From: an uncultured Mesonia sp.
GTDB taxonomy: Bacteria; Bacteroidota; Bacteroidia; Flavobacteriales; Flavobacteriaceae
Direction: 5' to 3'
Assembly (NCBI GenBank): GCA_947494545.1
Contig: CANLVH010000002.1
Coordinates: 186,001-250,000 of the forward strand
Length of the DNA stretch: 64,000 nt
Positions 55,801 through 62,762 of this stretch are shown piece after piece. Each line of letters starts with the position of its first letter. Position 1 is the first letter of the stretch. The notes beneath the pieces are model-generated. The model searched no databases. It saw only the letters and a list, made by a program, of their open reading frames with translations, and had not been told where the DNA came from. A program made the translations under genes and the position numbers.

Positions 55801-56089
55801 TTACTCCTGCACCAACAATTATTAAAAAGAAAGATGCATGTAATAAGAGTGTACTAAGTTTTTCTTTGGTTAGTAGGCGATATCTTTTTATGTTTCCGGC
55901 AAAATTTATGGCAAATAATAACATAATTGCTTCAAACCACCAGGCATTATAAATCCAAACCCGTGCGGTTGCCGTTGTATAAGAATTTTCGACAAAAGTC
56001 CCAACGGCCATAGCAATTGCAAAAACTATAAATAAAACAGCCATTAATCGAGTGGAGAATAAGATACTCGCAAGCTTTTTTTGAATCAT
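52871..56089 (-). CDS. ccsBA: Fused cytochrome c biogenesis protein (ResB/CcsB-CcsA)
   Basis: 1072 residues from the ATG at 56089. A longer frame starts with GTG at 56113, inside the promoter, so I reject it. The N-terminal ~480 residues are ResB-like (four membrane segments, then a large periplasmic domain). An internal segment (about 480-510) looks like a second signal sequence (MASLLLILFGFSGFAQ). The C-terminal ~300 residues are CcsA-like with the heme-handling WWD motif in WGRYWGWDPKETWALISI (about 1000). It attaches heme to c-type cytochromes at the periplasmic side in the System II pathway. Fusion is normal in Bacteroidota. Confidence 0.93.
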   Translation of the reverse strand: MIQKKLASILFSTRLMAVLFIVFAIAMAVGTFVENSYTTATARVWIYNAWWFEAIMLLFAINFAGNIKRYRLLTKEKLSTLLLHASFFLIIVGAGVTRYIGYEGIMPIREGEVSNTMLSEKTYLTTLIDGEHEGQPLRRSQEHELTLAPGVDNSTTITTDFKGQKVQFEVVDFIHGAKEGLVKDENGDNFLKIVEAGGGSRHDHFLKEGEITSLHNVLFAFNKPTEGAINILWENGEYKIRSPFEGTYMRMSDQKQSDVAKDSTQKLALRSLYNMAGMQFVFPEEAVKGRYDMVDTEVNQDGQPDGVVLQVTSEAGTKTVKLLGARGIVNDYKTVELGDLEINVRYGSKEYELPFAIKLNDFIAEKHPGTADNPTPSYAAFKSKVELIDNGESTPHEIYMNHVLDYKGYRFFQASFDADEKGTILSVNHDWWGTWITYIGYFLLYIGLMWILFDKGSRFGKLEAQLKKLKKKKAKMASLLLILFGFSGFAQDATSGKINEPDHSQVEEHAHHAAEPVEIPKSRIDSVLKISAISKDHAAKFGRLVIQDAGGRMKPANTYSSELLRKLSKSNEYEGLNPDQVLFSMTENPTLWYNVPLISIKAKNDSLHHILGIKEGEKHVRLAQFFDATGTYKLSPFLEEAYRAKVKNQFQKDFISADEKVNLLYNALEGRILRIFPIPNDPNNKWISFPMLKDYADKFKGPDSLYVHKVLPLYMQTIQTAKTTGDYSKSNDILESIKGFQKKYGSEVLPSERKVELEILYNEYDVFRNLFWQYMLAGLVMFVLVIVQIFYNKKSIGYLVKASQIIIFVLFILHTLALIARWYISGHAPWSDAYESIIYVAWATMFFGLAFGRKSDLTTAATAFVTSMILMVAHWNWMDPSIANLAPVLDSYWLMIHVAVIVASYGPFTLGMILGLTSLLLMIFTNEKNRSKMSLNIKELTIITELALTVGLVLLTIGNFLGGQWANESWGRYWGWDPKETWALISIMIYAFVIHMRLVPGLRSRFAFNWAAILAFGSILMTYFGVNFYLTGLHSYASGDQIISYKFIVGSLVGWFVLGAIAYRKYKKFYKK

Positions 56090-56112
56090 GGATAGCGTAT
56101 TTAAAAACTGCA

Positions 56113-56120
56113 CAAATTTA
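56113..56120 (-). promoter_or_regulatory. Promoter -7 element for ccsBA, TAAATTTG on the minus strand
   Basis: Exact TAnnTTTG match 23 bases upstream of the ATG at 56089. The alternative GTG at 56113 shares its G with this element and so cannot be the real start. Confidence 0.65.
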
Positions 56121-56215
56121 TTGAATTTACTTCGATTTTAAGACAAAATTCACGGGTAAAGTCCACCGAAAAATGTTAATTTTAAGAAGCCACGCTTATT
56201 TTATATTTTAGCTCT

Positions 56216-56974
56216 ATGATACAAATAACCCTTTTAGGAACCGGCAATGTAGCCACGCATTTATTTAAAGTTTTGCACGCTGCTGATAATGTGAAAATTA
56301 ACCAAATTTATAACCATAGCTTGGCAAATTTAACCCCTTTTGAAAAAGCGGTAAAAACCACTACAAATTTAGAAGAGTTAGAAGAAAGTGATGTTTTTAT
56401 TGTAGCGCTAAAAGATGACTTTATGGAAGAAACCATAAAAAAAATAGCAAAACCAGGACGATTAATTGCGCATACTTCCGGCAGTTTACCACTTTTACAG
56501 AAAAATTGTAGAAATGCAGTTTTTTATCCATTACAAACTTTCTCTAAAAATACAGCTGTAGACTTTACGGAAATTCCGCTTTGTTTAGAAACAGAACATA
56601 AAGAAGACTATGCTATTTTAGAAAATTTAGCCAAAAGTATCAGTAAAAAAGTATATACAATTTCTACTTTGCAACGCAAATCTTTACACCTTTCGGCTGT
56701 ATTTGTTTGCAATTTTGTAAATCATCTTTACGGAATTGGAGAAGATCTCTGTAAAGAAAATCAAGTACCCTACTCTATTTTAACCAGCTTAATTAGAGAA
56801 ACTGCTCAAAAAGCAACAAAAAACTCTCCTTCAGAAGTACAAACCGGTCCGGCTATAAGAAACGATCAAGAAACCATAAACCGGCATTTATCGCAATTAA
56901 GTTCGGCTAATTTTAAAGAAATTTATACCTTGCTCACCCAATCAATTCAAAACAAACATGGCAAAAAATTATAA
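56216..56974 (+). CDS. Rossmann-fold / DUF2520 domain protein
   Basis: 252 residues. N-terminal NAD(P)-binding segment MIQITLLGTGNVATHLFKVL with GxGNVA, IAHTSGSLPL (about residues 87-96) and FYPLQTFSKN (about 104-113) are the usual landmarks; the helical C-terminal half is DUF2520. Family members look like dehydrogenases of the 3-hydroxyisobutyrate/pyrroline-carboxylate type, but no substrate is known. It overlaps the KdsC-like gene by 17 bases in a conserved operon. Confidence 0.85.
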   Translation: MIQITLLGTGNVATHLFKVLHAADNVKINQIYNHSLANLTPFEKAVKTTTNLEELEESDVFIVALKDDFMEETIKKIAKPGRLIAHTSGSLPLLQKNCRNAVFYPLQTFSKNTAVDFTEIPLCLETEHKEDYAILENLAKSISKKVYTISTLQRKSLHLSAVFVCNFVNHLYGIGEDLCKENQVPYSILTSLIRETAQKATKNSPSEVQTGPAIRNDQETINRHLSQLSSANFKEIYTLLTQSIQNKHGKKL

Positions 56975-57464
56975 GGAAATTTTAAACGATATTAACACGT
57001 TTGTTTTTGACGTAGACGGCGTTTTAACAAACGGTTCTATTTTGGTTTCTACCGAAGGAGAATTGTTGCGCTCTATGAATATTAAAGATGGTTACGCGCT
57101 AAAACAAGCAATAAAAAAAGGTTATACGGTATGTATAATTTCTGGTGGTAAAAACGAAGGCGTGCGCAAACGCTTACGTAATCTTGGTATAACCGATATT
57201 TATTTGGGCATAGAAGATAAAGTAGAATGTTTAGACGAGTTTTTTGATATTTACGGAATAAAACCGGAGAACGTAGCTTATATGGGAGACGATTTGCCAG
57301 ATACACACCCAATGAAGTTGATTGGCTTACCAACTTGCCCCCAAGATGCCGTAAATGAAGTGAAAAACATTGCAAAATATGTGTCGCATAAAAAAGGTGG
57401 CGAAGGCTGTGTACGCGATTTGATAGAACAAGTTTTGCGCGTACAAGGAAACTGGAACAATTAA
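56958..57464 (+). CDS. KdsC-family HAD phosphatase
   Basis: 168 residues. HAD motif I is FVFDVDGVLTNGSI (about residues 14-27), motif II lies in VCIISGGKNEG (about 54-64), and motif III/IV in YMGDDLPDTHPM (about 107-118). The compact size without a cap domain is typical of KdsC, which hydrolyses Kdo-8-phosphate for LPS. In this operon context (DUF2520, UbiA, Maf) the true substrate may differ. Cytosolic, probably tetrameric as in the family. Confidence 0.88.
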   Translation: MAKNYKEILNDINTFVFDVDGVLTNGSILVSTEGELLRSMNIKDGYALKQAIKKGYTVCIISGGKNEGVRKRLRNLGITDIYLGIEDKVECLDEFFDIYGIKPENVAYMGDDLPDTHPMKLIGLPTCPQDAVNEVKNIAKYVSHKKGGEGCVRDLIEQVLRVQGNWNN

Positions 57465-57484
57465 CCCCCTAAATTTACCCTAAC

Positions 57485-58396
57485 GTGAAATACCTCAAAT
57501 TGCTTAGATGGCAAAACCTGTTAATGCTTGCGGCCACCCAACTCATTATAAAATATTACCTTTTTGAACCCTTTAATATTGCCATAACCCTAAACGATTT
57601 TGGTTTTGCTTTACTTGTACTTTCTACGCTTTTTCTAGCTGCCGGCGGCAATGTAATTAACGATGTTTTTGATAGAGAAATAGATAGAGTAAACCAACCC
57701 AAAAAGCAATTAATTGGCAAAAGTATAAGCGAAAAAACCGGCTATAATTTATTTCTCATCTTTAATATAATAGGTGTTGGTATTGGCTTTTATCTCTCCA
57801 ATTTAATACAAAGACCGGAGTTTGCCGCAATCTTTATAGGTATCTCTGCCTTGTTATATTTATATTCTTCTTATATAAAATCGTATGCCGTAGTGGGCAA
57901 TTTACTAATAAGTATTTTGGTTGCAATGAGCATAATTATTGTAGGAATTTTTGATTTGATGCCGGCAATTACTACCTATAACCAAAAATCGCAGCTTACC
58001 ATATTTTCTATTTTATTAGACTATGCAATTTTTGCTTTTCTTATTAATTTTATTCGGGAAATTGTAAAAGACCAACAAGATATAAACGGCGATCATAAAG
58101 CCGGGTTAAAAACGTTGCCAATTTTATTAGGCCAAGAACGCGTTAATAAAATAGTCTTTGTACTACTACTTTTACCTTTGGCAGCTAGTATATATTATAT
58201 TTATAATTATTTATACGCCCAAACCTTAGCGGTCTTATATGTTTTGACATTTATTGTTGCTCCTTTACTTTACGGAATGGTAAAAATATGGACAGCAAAA
58301 ACCGCTAAAAATTATAGCCTTATTAGTATGGTCCTAAAAATGATATTGGTTTTTGGTATTTTATCGTTAAGTCTCTATCAATTTATTTTGCAATGA
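57485..58396 (+). CDS. UbiA-family prenyltransferase (geranylgeranylglycerol-phosphate type)
   Basis: 303 residues from a GTG start. Eight or nine membrane segments. The first aspartate-rich motif is NDVFDREIDRVNQPKK (about residues 60-75) and the second DQQDINGDHKAGLKTLP (about 198-214). NCBI commonly labels the Bacteroidota member in this gene order geranylgeranylglycerol-phosphate geranylgeranyltransferase; whether it makes archaeal-like ether lipid or something else in bacteria is unclear. It overlaps maf by four bases (ATGA). Confidence 0.85.
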   Translation: MKYLKLLRWQNLLMLAATQLIIKYYLFEPFNIAITLNDFGFALLVLSTLFLAAGGNVINDVFDREIDRVNQPKKQLIGKSISEKTGYNLFLIFNIIGVGIGFYLSNLIQRPEFAAIFIGISALLYLYSSYIKSYAVVGNLLISILVAMSIIIVGIFDLMPAITTYNQKSQLTIFSILLDYAIFAFLINFIREIVKDQQDINGDHKAGLKTLPILLGQERVNKIVFVLLLLPLAASIYYIYNYLYAQTLAVLYVLTFIVAPLLYGMVKIWTAKTAKNYSLISMVLKMILVFGILSLSLYQFILQ

Positions 58397-58977
58397 TTTT
58401 AACCGAGAAACTTCAAAAAAAAAATATAATTCTTGCGTCCGCTTCGCCGCGAAGGCAACAATTTTTAAAAGATTTAGGTCTCTCCTATTCCTTAAAATTA
58501 AAATCCGTAGAAGAAGTTTATCCGGAAAATTTAACTCCAAAAGAAATAGCCATTTACTTGGCAAAACTAAAAGCAAAAGCCTTTGAAGAAAGCTTACGCC
58601 CAAATGATTTACTAATTACGGGAGACACTATAGTTTGTTTAAACAAAGAAGTTTTAGGAAAACCAAAAGATGCCGCACAAGCTAAAGAAATGCTTTTAAA
58701 TTTATCCGGTAAAAAACACCAAGTAATCTCTTCTGTATGCTTAAAAAGTAATTTAAAAACAGTAAGTTTTTACGATAGTACAAACGTTTTCTTTAAGGAA
58801 TTATCGCTTGCAGAAATAGATTTTTATATAGAAAACTTCTCTCCTTTTGACAAAGCCGGGGCTTACGGTATACAAGAATGGATAGGTAAAATTGGCGTAG
58901 AAAAAATAGAAGGTTCGTATTTTACCGTTATGGGAATGCCCGTACACTTACTATATAAAGAACTACTGAAATTTTAG
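58393..58977 (+). CDS. maf: Maf-family nucleotide pyrophosphatase
   Basis: 194 residues. Maf signatures: IILASASPRRQQFLKDLGL (about residues 12-30), ITGDTIVCLNKEVLGKP (about 76-92) and DKAGAYGIQEWIGKIGVEKI (about 155-174). Maf enzymes hydrolyse non-canonical or modified nucleoside triphosphates (dTTP/UTP type). It is the last gene of the DUF2520-KdsC-UbiA-Maf operon. Confidence 0.95.
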   Translation: MILTEKLQKKNIILASASPRRQQFLKDLGLSYSLKLKSVEEVYPENLTPKEIAIYLAKLKAKAFEESLRPNDLLITGDTIVCLNKEVLGKPKDAAQAKEMLLNLSGKKHQVISSVCLKSNLKTVSFYDSTNVFFKELSLAEIDFYIENFSPFDKAGAYGIQEWIGKIGVEKIEGSYFTVMGMPVHLLYKELLKF

Positions 58978-59008
58978 TTAAGTTTTACCTTTCAATTGCT
59001 TTTAGAAG

Positions 59009-59016
59009 TATCTTTG
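59009..59016 (+). promoter_or_regulatory. Promoter -7 element, TATCTTTG
   Basis: Exact TAnnTTTG match 28 bases before the ATG at 59044, which separates the mscS-like gene from the maf operon. Confidence 0.6.
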
Positions 59017-59043
59017 CCAAAAATTTGAAATATCTTAAAAAAA

Positions 59044-59583
59044 ATGACCAATGTGTTTTTAACTTATCAAACAGAGCTTTCAATTACTGCGGGGGTAATC
59101 ATTTTTATGCTTATTTTACGTTTTGCGTTAAAAACAACTGCCAACAGAGTTGGCAAACGCGAAGATATAAATATAGGTCGCATAAATTTGATGTTTAAAT
59201 ACATTAATGTTCTAGTAATTTTTATTGCCATATTTTTAATGTTATTAATCTGGGGTGTAGAAGCTTCTAGGTTAGCTTTGGTTTTTTCTTCGGTTTTTGC
59301 CGTGCTTGGCGTTGGCTTATTTGCTATTTGGTCTATTTTGAGCAATATTACTTCCGGAGTAATTTTGTTTTTTTCTTTTCCTTATAAAATTGGCGATAAA
59401 ATTCAAATACACGACAAAGACTTTCCAATAGAAGCCACCATAGAAGATATTCGTGCTTTTCAACTGCATTTACGCACAGCAGATGGCGAATTAATTACCT
59501 ATCCCAACAATTTACTTTTACAAAAACCGGTTTCGTTAATAAAGAAGAATCCTTTAAATGATGATGGTTCAGATGCGGTTTAA
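59044..59583 (+). CDS. Short MscS-type mechanosensitive channel
   Basis: 179 residues. Three membrane segments at about 10-30, 55-75 and 80-110. The last is the glycine/alanine-rich pore helix, leading to the family signature LSNITSGVILFFSFPYKIGD (about 99-118) and a beta domain. The C-terminal alpha/beta vestibule domain of E. coli MscS is missing. It is a minimal channel for relief of osmotic pressure in the inner membrane. Its stop codon overlaps that of the convergent gene in the bases TTAA (59580-59583). Confidence 0.85.
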   Translation: MTNVFLTYQTELSITAGVIIFMLILRFALKTTANRVGKREDINIGRINLMFKYINVLVIFIAIFLMLLIWGVEASRLALVFSSVFAVLGVGLFAIWSILSNITSGVILFFSFPYKIGDKIQIHDKDFPIEATIEDIRAFQLHLRTADGELITYPNNLLLQKPVSLIKKNPLNDDGSDAV

Positions 59584-60083
59584 ATTTGTGCTTTTGCCAT
59601 AACTTCTTTATAAAAGCCGTATAAAAGTTGCATTTCGCGCTTTCCTTGCTTTTTTCCGATGCGGCCACCAATGTACAGTGCAACCCACATAAGCACCAAA
59701 AAAATACCAACGCCAATTGGTACAACAATGGTCTGTTTTAAGCTATATAAAGAATATCCCCAAGCCAAAATGCCCAAAAAACTCGTTATTAAAACAAAAT
59801 GTAAAAACATAAACATTGTCCATACCGTAGGATTGGGACCAAAAAATCCGTGAATATTTGTTTGGCTAGCTTCATTGGTTTTAATTTCCAAATGCAACTG
59901 CGGCGACCAAAACTTTTGGTCTTTTTTAGGAATTTTTATAAAAATGTGCGTGTCTACCAAAGACACAATAAAACGTTTTTGAGTTGTTTTTTCTGTCTCA
60001 AAACTCTTAAAAAGTATTTCTTTCTCTACAGGTAAAGGCTCATCAAACCTTGGCCTTAGTACAATATCATTAGATAATTCCAT
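59580..60083 (-). CDS. Conserved-looking two-TM membrane protein, unknown
   Basis: 167 residues. The soluble N-terminal half has HIFIKIPKKDQKFWSPQLHL (about residues 46-65) and FGPNPTVWTMFMFLHF (about 80-95); two transmembrane segments follow at about 85-112 and 118-140, then a short charged helix. I recognise the text pattern as a flavobacterial hypothetical but know no function. Divergent from the PIG-L gene and convergent with mscS. Confidence 0.7.
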   Translation of the reverse strand: MELSNDIVLRPRFDEPLPVEKEILFKSFETEKTTQKRFIVSLVDTHIFIKIPKKDQKFWSPQLHLEIKTNEASQTNIHGFFGPNPTVWTMFMFLHFVLITSFLGILAWGYSLYSLKQTIVVPIGVGIFLVLMWVALYIGGRIGKKQGKREMQLLYGFYKEVMAKAQI

Positions 60084-60121
60084 TAGCTTATAATAGATTA
60101 AACTAGCTTAATTAAAGTTAG

Positions 60122-60129
60122 TATATTTG
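60122..60129 (+). promoter_or_regulatory. Promoter -7 element, TATATTTG
   Basis: Exact TAnnTTTG match 21 bases before the ATG at 60150, for the deacetylase-microprotein-symporter unit. Confidence 0.6.
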
Positions 60130-60149
60130 AAAAAACTGAAAAACGCCTT

Positions 60150-62642
60150 ATGAAAAAAATAAGTTTAAGCCTACTTGCACTACTTTTCGCTTTTTCTTCT
60201 TTTAGTCAATATAAAACACAACTTAACAGCGCCGAAATATATCAAAAAATTGAGAAACTCAACTTTTTAGGTTCGGTTTTATATATTGCTGCCCATCCAG
60301 ATGACGAAAACACTAAACTTATTTCTTATCTTTCTAAAAACCTGCACGCCAGAACCGGCTATTTATCGCTTACTCGCGGAGATGGCGGGCAAAATCTTAT
60401 AGGGCCGGAAATTAGAGAAGCTTTGGGCGTTATTCGTACGCAAGAATTATTGGCCGCTAGAAGAATTGATGGCGGCGAGCAGTTTTTTACCCGCGCCAAT
60501 GATTTTGGTTATTCTAAAACTCCGGCAGAAACGCTTTCTATTTGGGATAAAGAAAAAGTATTGAGCGATGTGGTTTGGGCAATAAGAAAATTTCAGCCGG
60601 ATATAATAATCAATAGGTTTGATCATCGAACAGAAGGCCAAACCCACGGCCATCATACAGCTTCTGCCCGTTTAAGTTTAGAAGCTTTTGAGCTTGCCGG
60701 AAAAGAAGATAAATTTTCCACACAATTAGATTACTTATCCACTTGGCAACCAAAACGCTTATTTTTTAATACCTCGTGGTGGTTTTACGGAAGCCAAGAA
60801 AAATTTGAAAATGCCGACAAATCTAATATGCTGGCCGTAGATGTTGGTAATTATTACCCATTACTGGGAAAATCTAACACAGAAATTGCTTCTTTAAGCA
60901 GAAGTCAGCATAAATCGCAAGGCTTTGGCAATACACCGGTACGTGGCAAAGATTTAGAATATATAGAACTTATTAAAGGCAAAATGCCTGCACAACAAGA
61001 AACTATTTTTGCCGGAATAAATACCAGTTGGAGCAGAATTAAAAACGGAAAAGAAATTGGAAAACTGGTAAGCGAAATTCAGCGGGATTATGACTTTAAA
61101 AATCCTTCACACAGCATCCCTAAATTGCTACAAGTTTATACCAAAATAAAGCAATTAGATAATAAACATTGGCGAGAAATTAAGCTAAAAGAAGTAAAAG
61201 AAATTATTGCTTCTGCTGCAGGTTTGTACTTAGAAGCTTACGCGGAAAATCAATTTGCAACTCCAAACGATTCACTTAAAGTAAAAGTTGAAGTAACCAA
61301 CAGAAACGAACTGGATTTAAAAATAGTAGATATTTGCTTCAATGCAACTAACTTCACCAAACCTGTACAACAAAACTTAAGCAACAATACTTCTTACAAG
61401 ACGACAGTAGATTTTAAATTGCCGACAAAAATACCCTATTCAAGTCCGTATTGGTTAGACCTGCCACACACAATAGGAATGTATAAAGTGCCCGTGCAAT
61501 TACAGCGTGTTAAACCGGAAAATGATGCAGCTTTAAACGCCGTTTTTAACCTAAATATAAACGGCACAAACTTGCAATTTACAAAACCCGTAGTTTACAA
61601 AACCAATGATGCGGTAAAAGGCGAAGTTTACAAACCTTTTTTAATTGTTCCTAAAGTAAGTTTAGAAGTAAAACCGGATGTTTTGATATTTAGCGAAAAT
61701 ACTTCCAAAAAAATTGAAGTTAAGGTAAAAAATAACGCTTTGGCAACAGAAGGAGAATTGCGATTAGAAACAGGAAAAAATTGGAAAATTGAACCAAGCT
61801 CTATTTCGGTTAGCTTTCAGAAAAAAGGAGAAGAAAAAACCTTTAGATTCAATGTAACTCCTCCCAAAGAAAAAGCTACGAATAATGTAAGCGCCGTTTT
61901 CTTCCGTAAAGGGAAAAAATACGAGCAAGAAAACACCATTGTAGATTATGAACATATTCCGCAACAAAGTATACTTTCCGCCGCAAAGGCTAAACTTATA
62001 AAACTTGATATTAAAAAGGAAGGTGAAAACATTGCCTACATTCAGGGAGCGGGAGATAAAGTTGGTGAGAGTTTAACGCAAATTGGGTATCAAGTAAGTT
62101 ATTTAAATCCGCAAGAAATAACCATAAACAAATTGGCGCAATTTGATGCTGTAGTAATTGGCATTAGAGCTTACAATGTTTTAGAAAGCTTAAAATACAA
62201 ACAAGAAATACTATTTAATTTTGTAAAAAACGGCGGCAATATGCTGGTGCAATATAATACTGTTCACGCCTTAAAAACCAAGAATCTTGCACCCTACTCT
62301 TTAAAACTATCAAAAGATAGAGTTACCAACGAAAATGCTAAGGTAGATTTTTTAGCATCGGAACATCCGGTTTTAAATTACCCGAATAAAATAACCAAAA
62401 CAGATTTTGATAATTGGGTACAAGAAAGAGGTTTGTATTTTCCTGAAGAATGGGACAAAAAATTTACGCCAATTTTAGGAATGCACGATGCCAATGAAAC
62501 TCAAAAAAAAGGTAGTTTATTAATAGCTCCTTACGGAAAAGGCTATTACATTTATACCGGGTTAAGCTTTTTTAGAGAATTGCCGGCCGGCGTTCCCGGT
62601 GCTTATCGCTTATTTGCCAACTTGTTATCTTTAGGAAAATGA
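60150..62642 (+). CDS. Exported PIG-L family deacetylase
   Basis: 830 residues with a signal peptide (MKKISLSLLALLFAFSSFSQ). The PIG-L domain has AAHPDDENTK (zinc-binding AHPDDE at residues 48-53), LSLTRGDGGQNLIGPE and GHHTASARLSLEAFE (about 168-182, third zinc ligand). An NPCBM/NEW3-like beta domain follows at about 505-600, and the C-terminal ~200 residues resemble a class I amidotransferase-like (ThuA-type) fold with AVVIGIRAYNVLE and GGNMLVQYNT. It probably deacetylates an N-acetylated sugar in the periplasm. It overlaps the next small gene by four bases (ATGA). Confidence 0.88.
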   Translation: MKKISLSLLALLFAFSSFSQYKTQLNSAEIYQKIEKLNFLGSVLYIAAHPDDENTKLISYLSKNLHARTGYLSLTRGDGGQNLIGPEIREALGVIRTQELLAARRIDGGEQFFTRANDFGYSKTPAETLSIWDKEKVLSDVVWAIRKFQPDIIINRFDHRTEGQTHGHHTASARLSLEAFELAGKEDKFSTQLDYLSTWQPKRLFFNTSWWFYGSQEKFENADKSNMLAVDVGNYYPLLGKSNTEIASLSRSQHKSQGFGNTPVRGKDLEYIELIKGKMPAQQETIFAGINTSWSRIKNGKEIGKLVSEIQRDYDFKNPSHSIPKLLQVYTKIKQLDNKHWREIKLKEVKEIIASAAGLYLEAYAENQFATPNDSLKVKVEVTNRNELDLKIVDICFNATNFTKPVQQNLSNNTSYKTTVDFKLPTKIPYSSPYWLDLPHTIGMYKVPVQLQRVKPENDAALNAVFNLNINGTNLQFTKPVVYKTNDAVKGEVYKPFLIVPKVSLEVKPDVLIFSENTSKKIEVKVKNNALATEGELRLETGKNWKIEPSSISVSFQKKGEEKTFRFNVTPPKEKATNNVSAVFFRKGKKYEQENTIVDYEHIPQQSILSAAKAKLIKLDIKKEGENIAYIQGAGDKVGESLTQIGYQVSYLNPQEITINKLAQFDAVVIGIRAYNVLESLKYKQEILFNFVKNGGNMLVQYNTVHALKTKNLAPYSLKLSKDRVTNENAKVDFLASEHPVLNYPNKITKTDFDNWVQERGLYFPEEWDKKFTPILGMHDANETQKKGSLLIAPYGKGYYIYTGLSFFRELPAGVPGAYRLFANLLSLGK

Positions 62643-62752
62643 AAAACGAAAAGCCTGAAAAATACTACTGGAAAAAGAGTTACACCTTGGTTTTAATTAC
62701 CAATGTAGTTTATGTAATTGTTTTTTATTTATTTATGCGTTATTTCGCTTAA
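62639..62752 (+). CDS. 37-residue single-TM microprotein
   Basis: The ATG overlaps the TGA of the deacetylase gene, and the frame ends TAA at 62750-62752, 10 bases before the symporter ATG. The product has a basic N-terminus (MKNEKPEKYYWKKSY), one transmembrane helix (TLVLITNVVYVIVFYLFM) and ends RYFA. ATGA coupling and position immediately before a transporter suggest a real small subunit or accessory of the symporter, in the manner of other small-subunit/SSS pairs. Below usual gene-calling size. Confidence 0.6.
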   Translation: MKNEKPEKYYWKKSYTLVLITNVVYVIVFYLFMRYFA

Positions 62753-62762
62753 ACCTTTATCT

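Noticed and set aside
52871..56113. ccsBA start at the GTG of 56113
   Set aside because: The GTG overlaps the promoter -7 element; the ATG at 56089 gives a normal leader and a standard ResB N-terminus.
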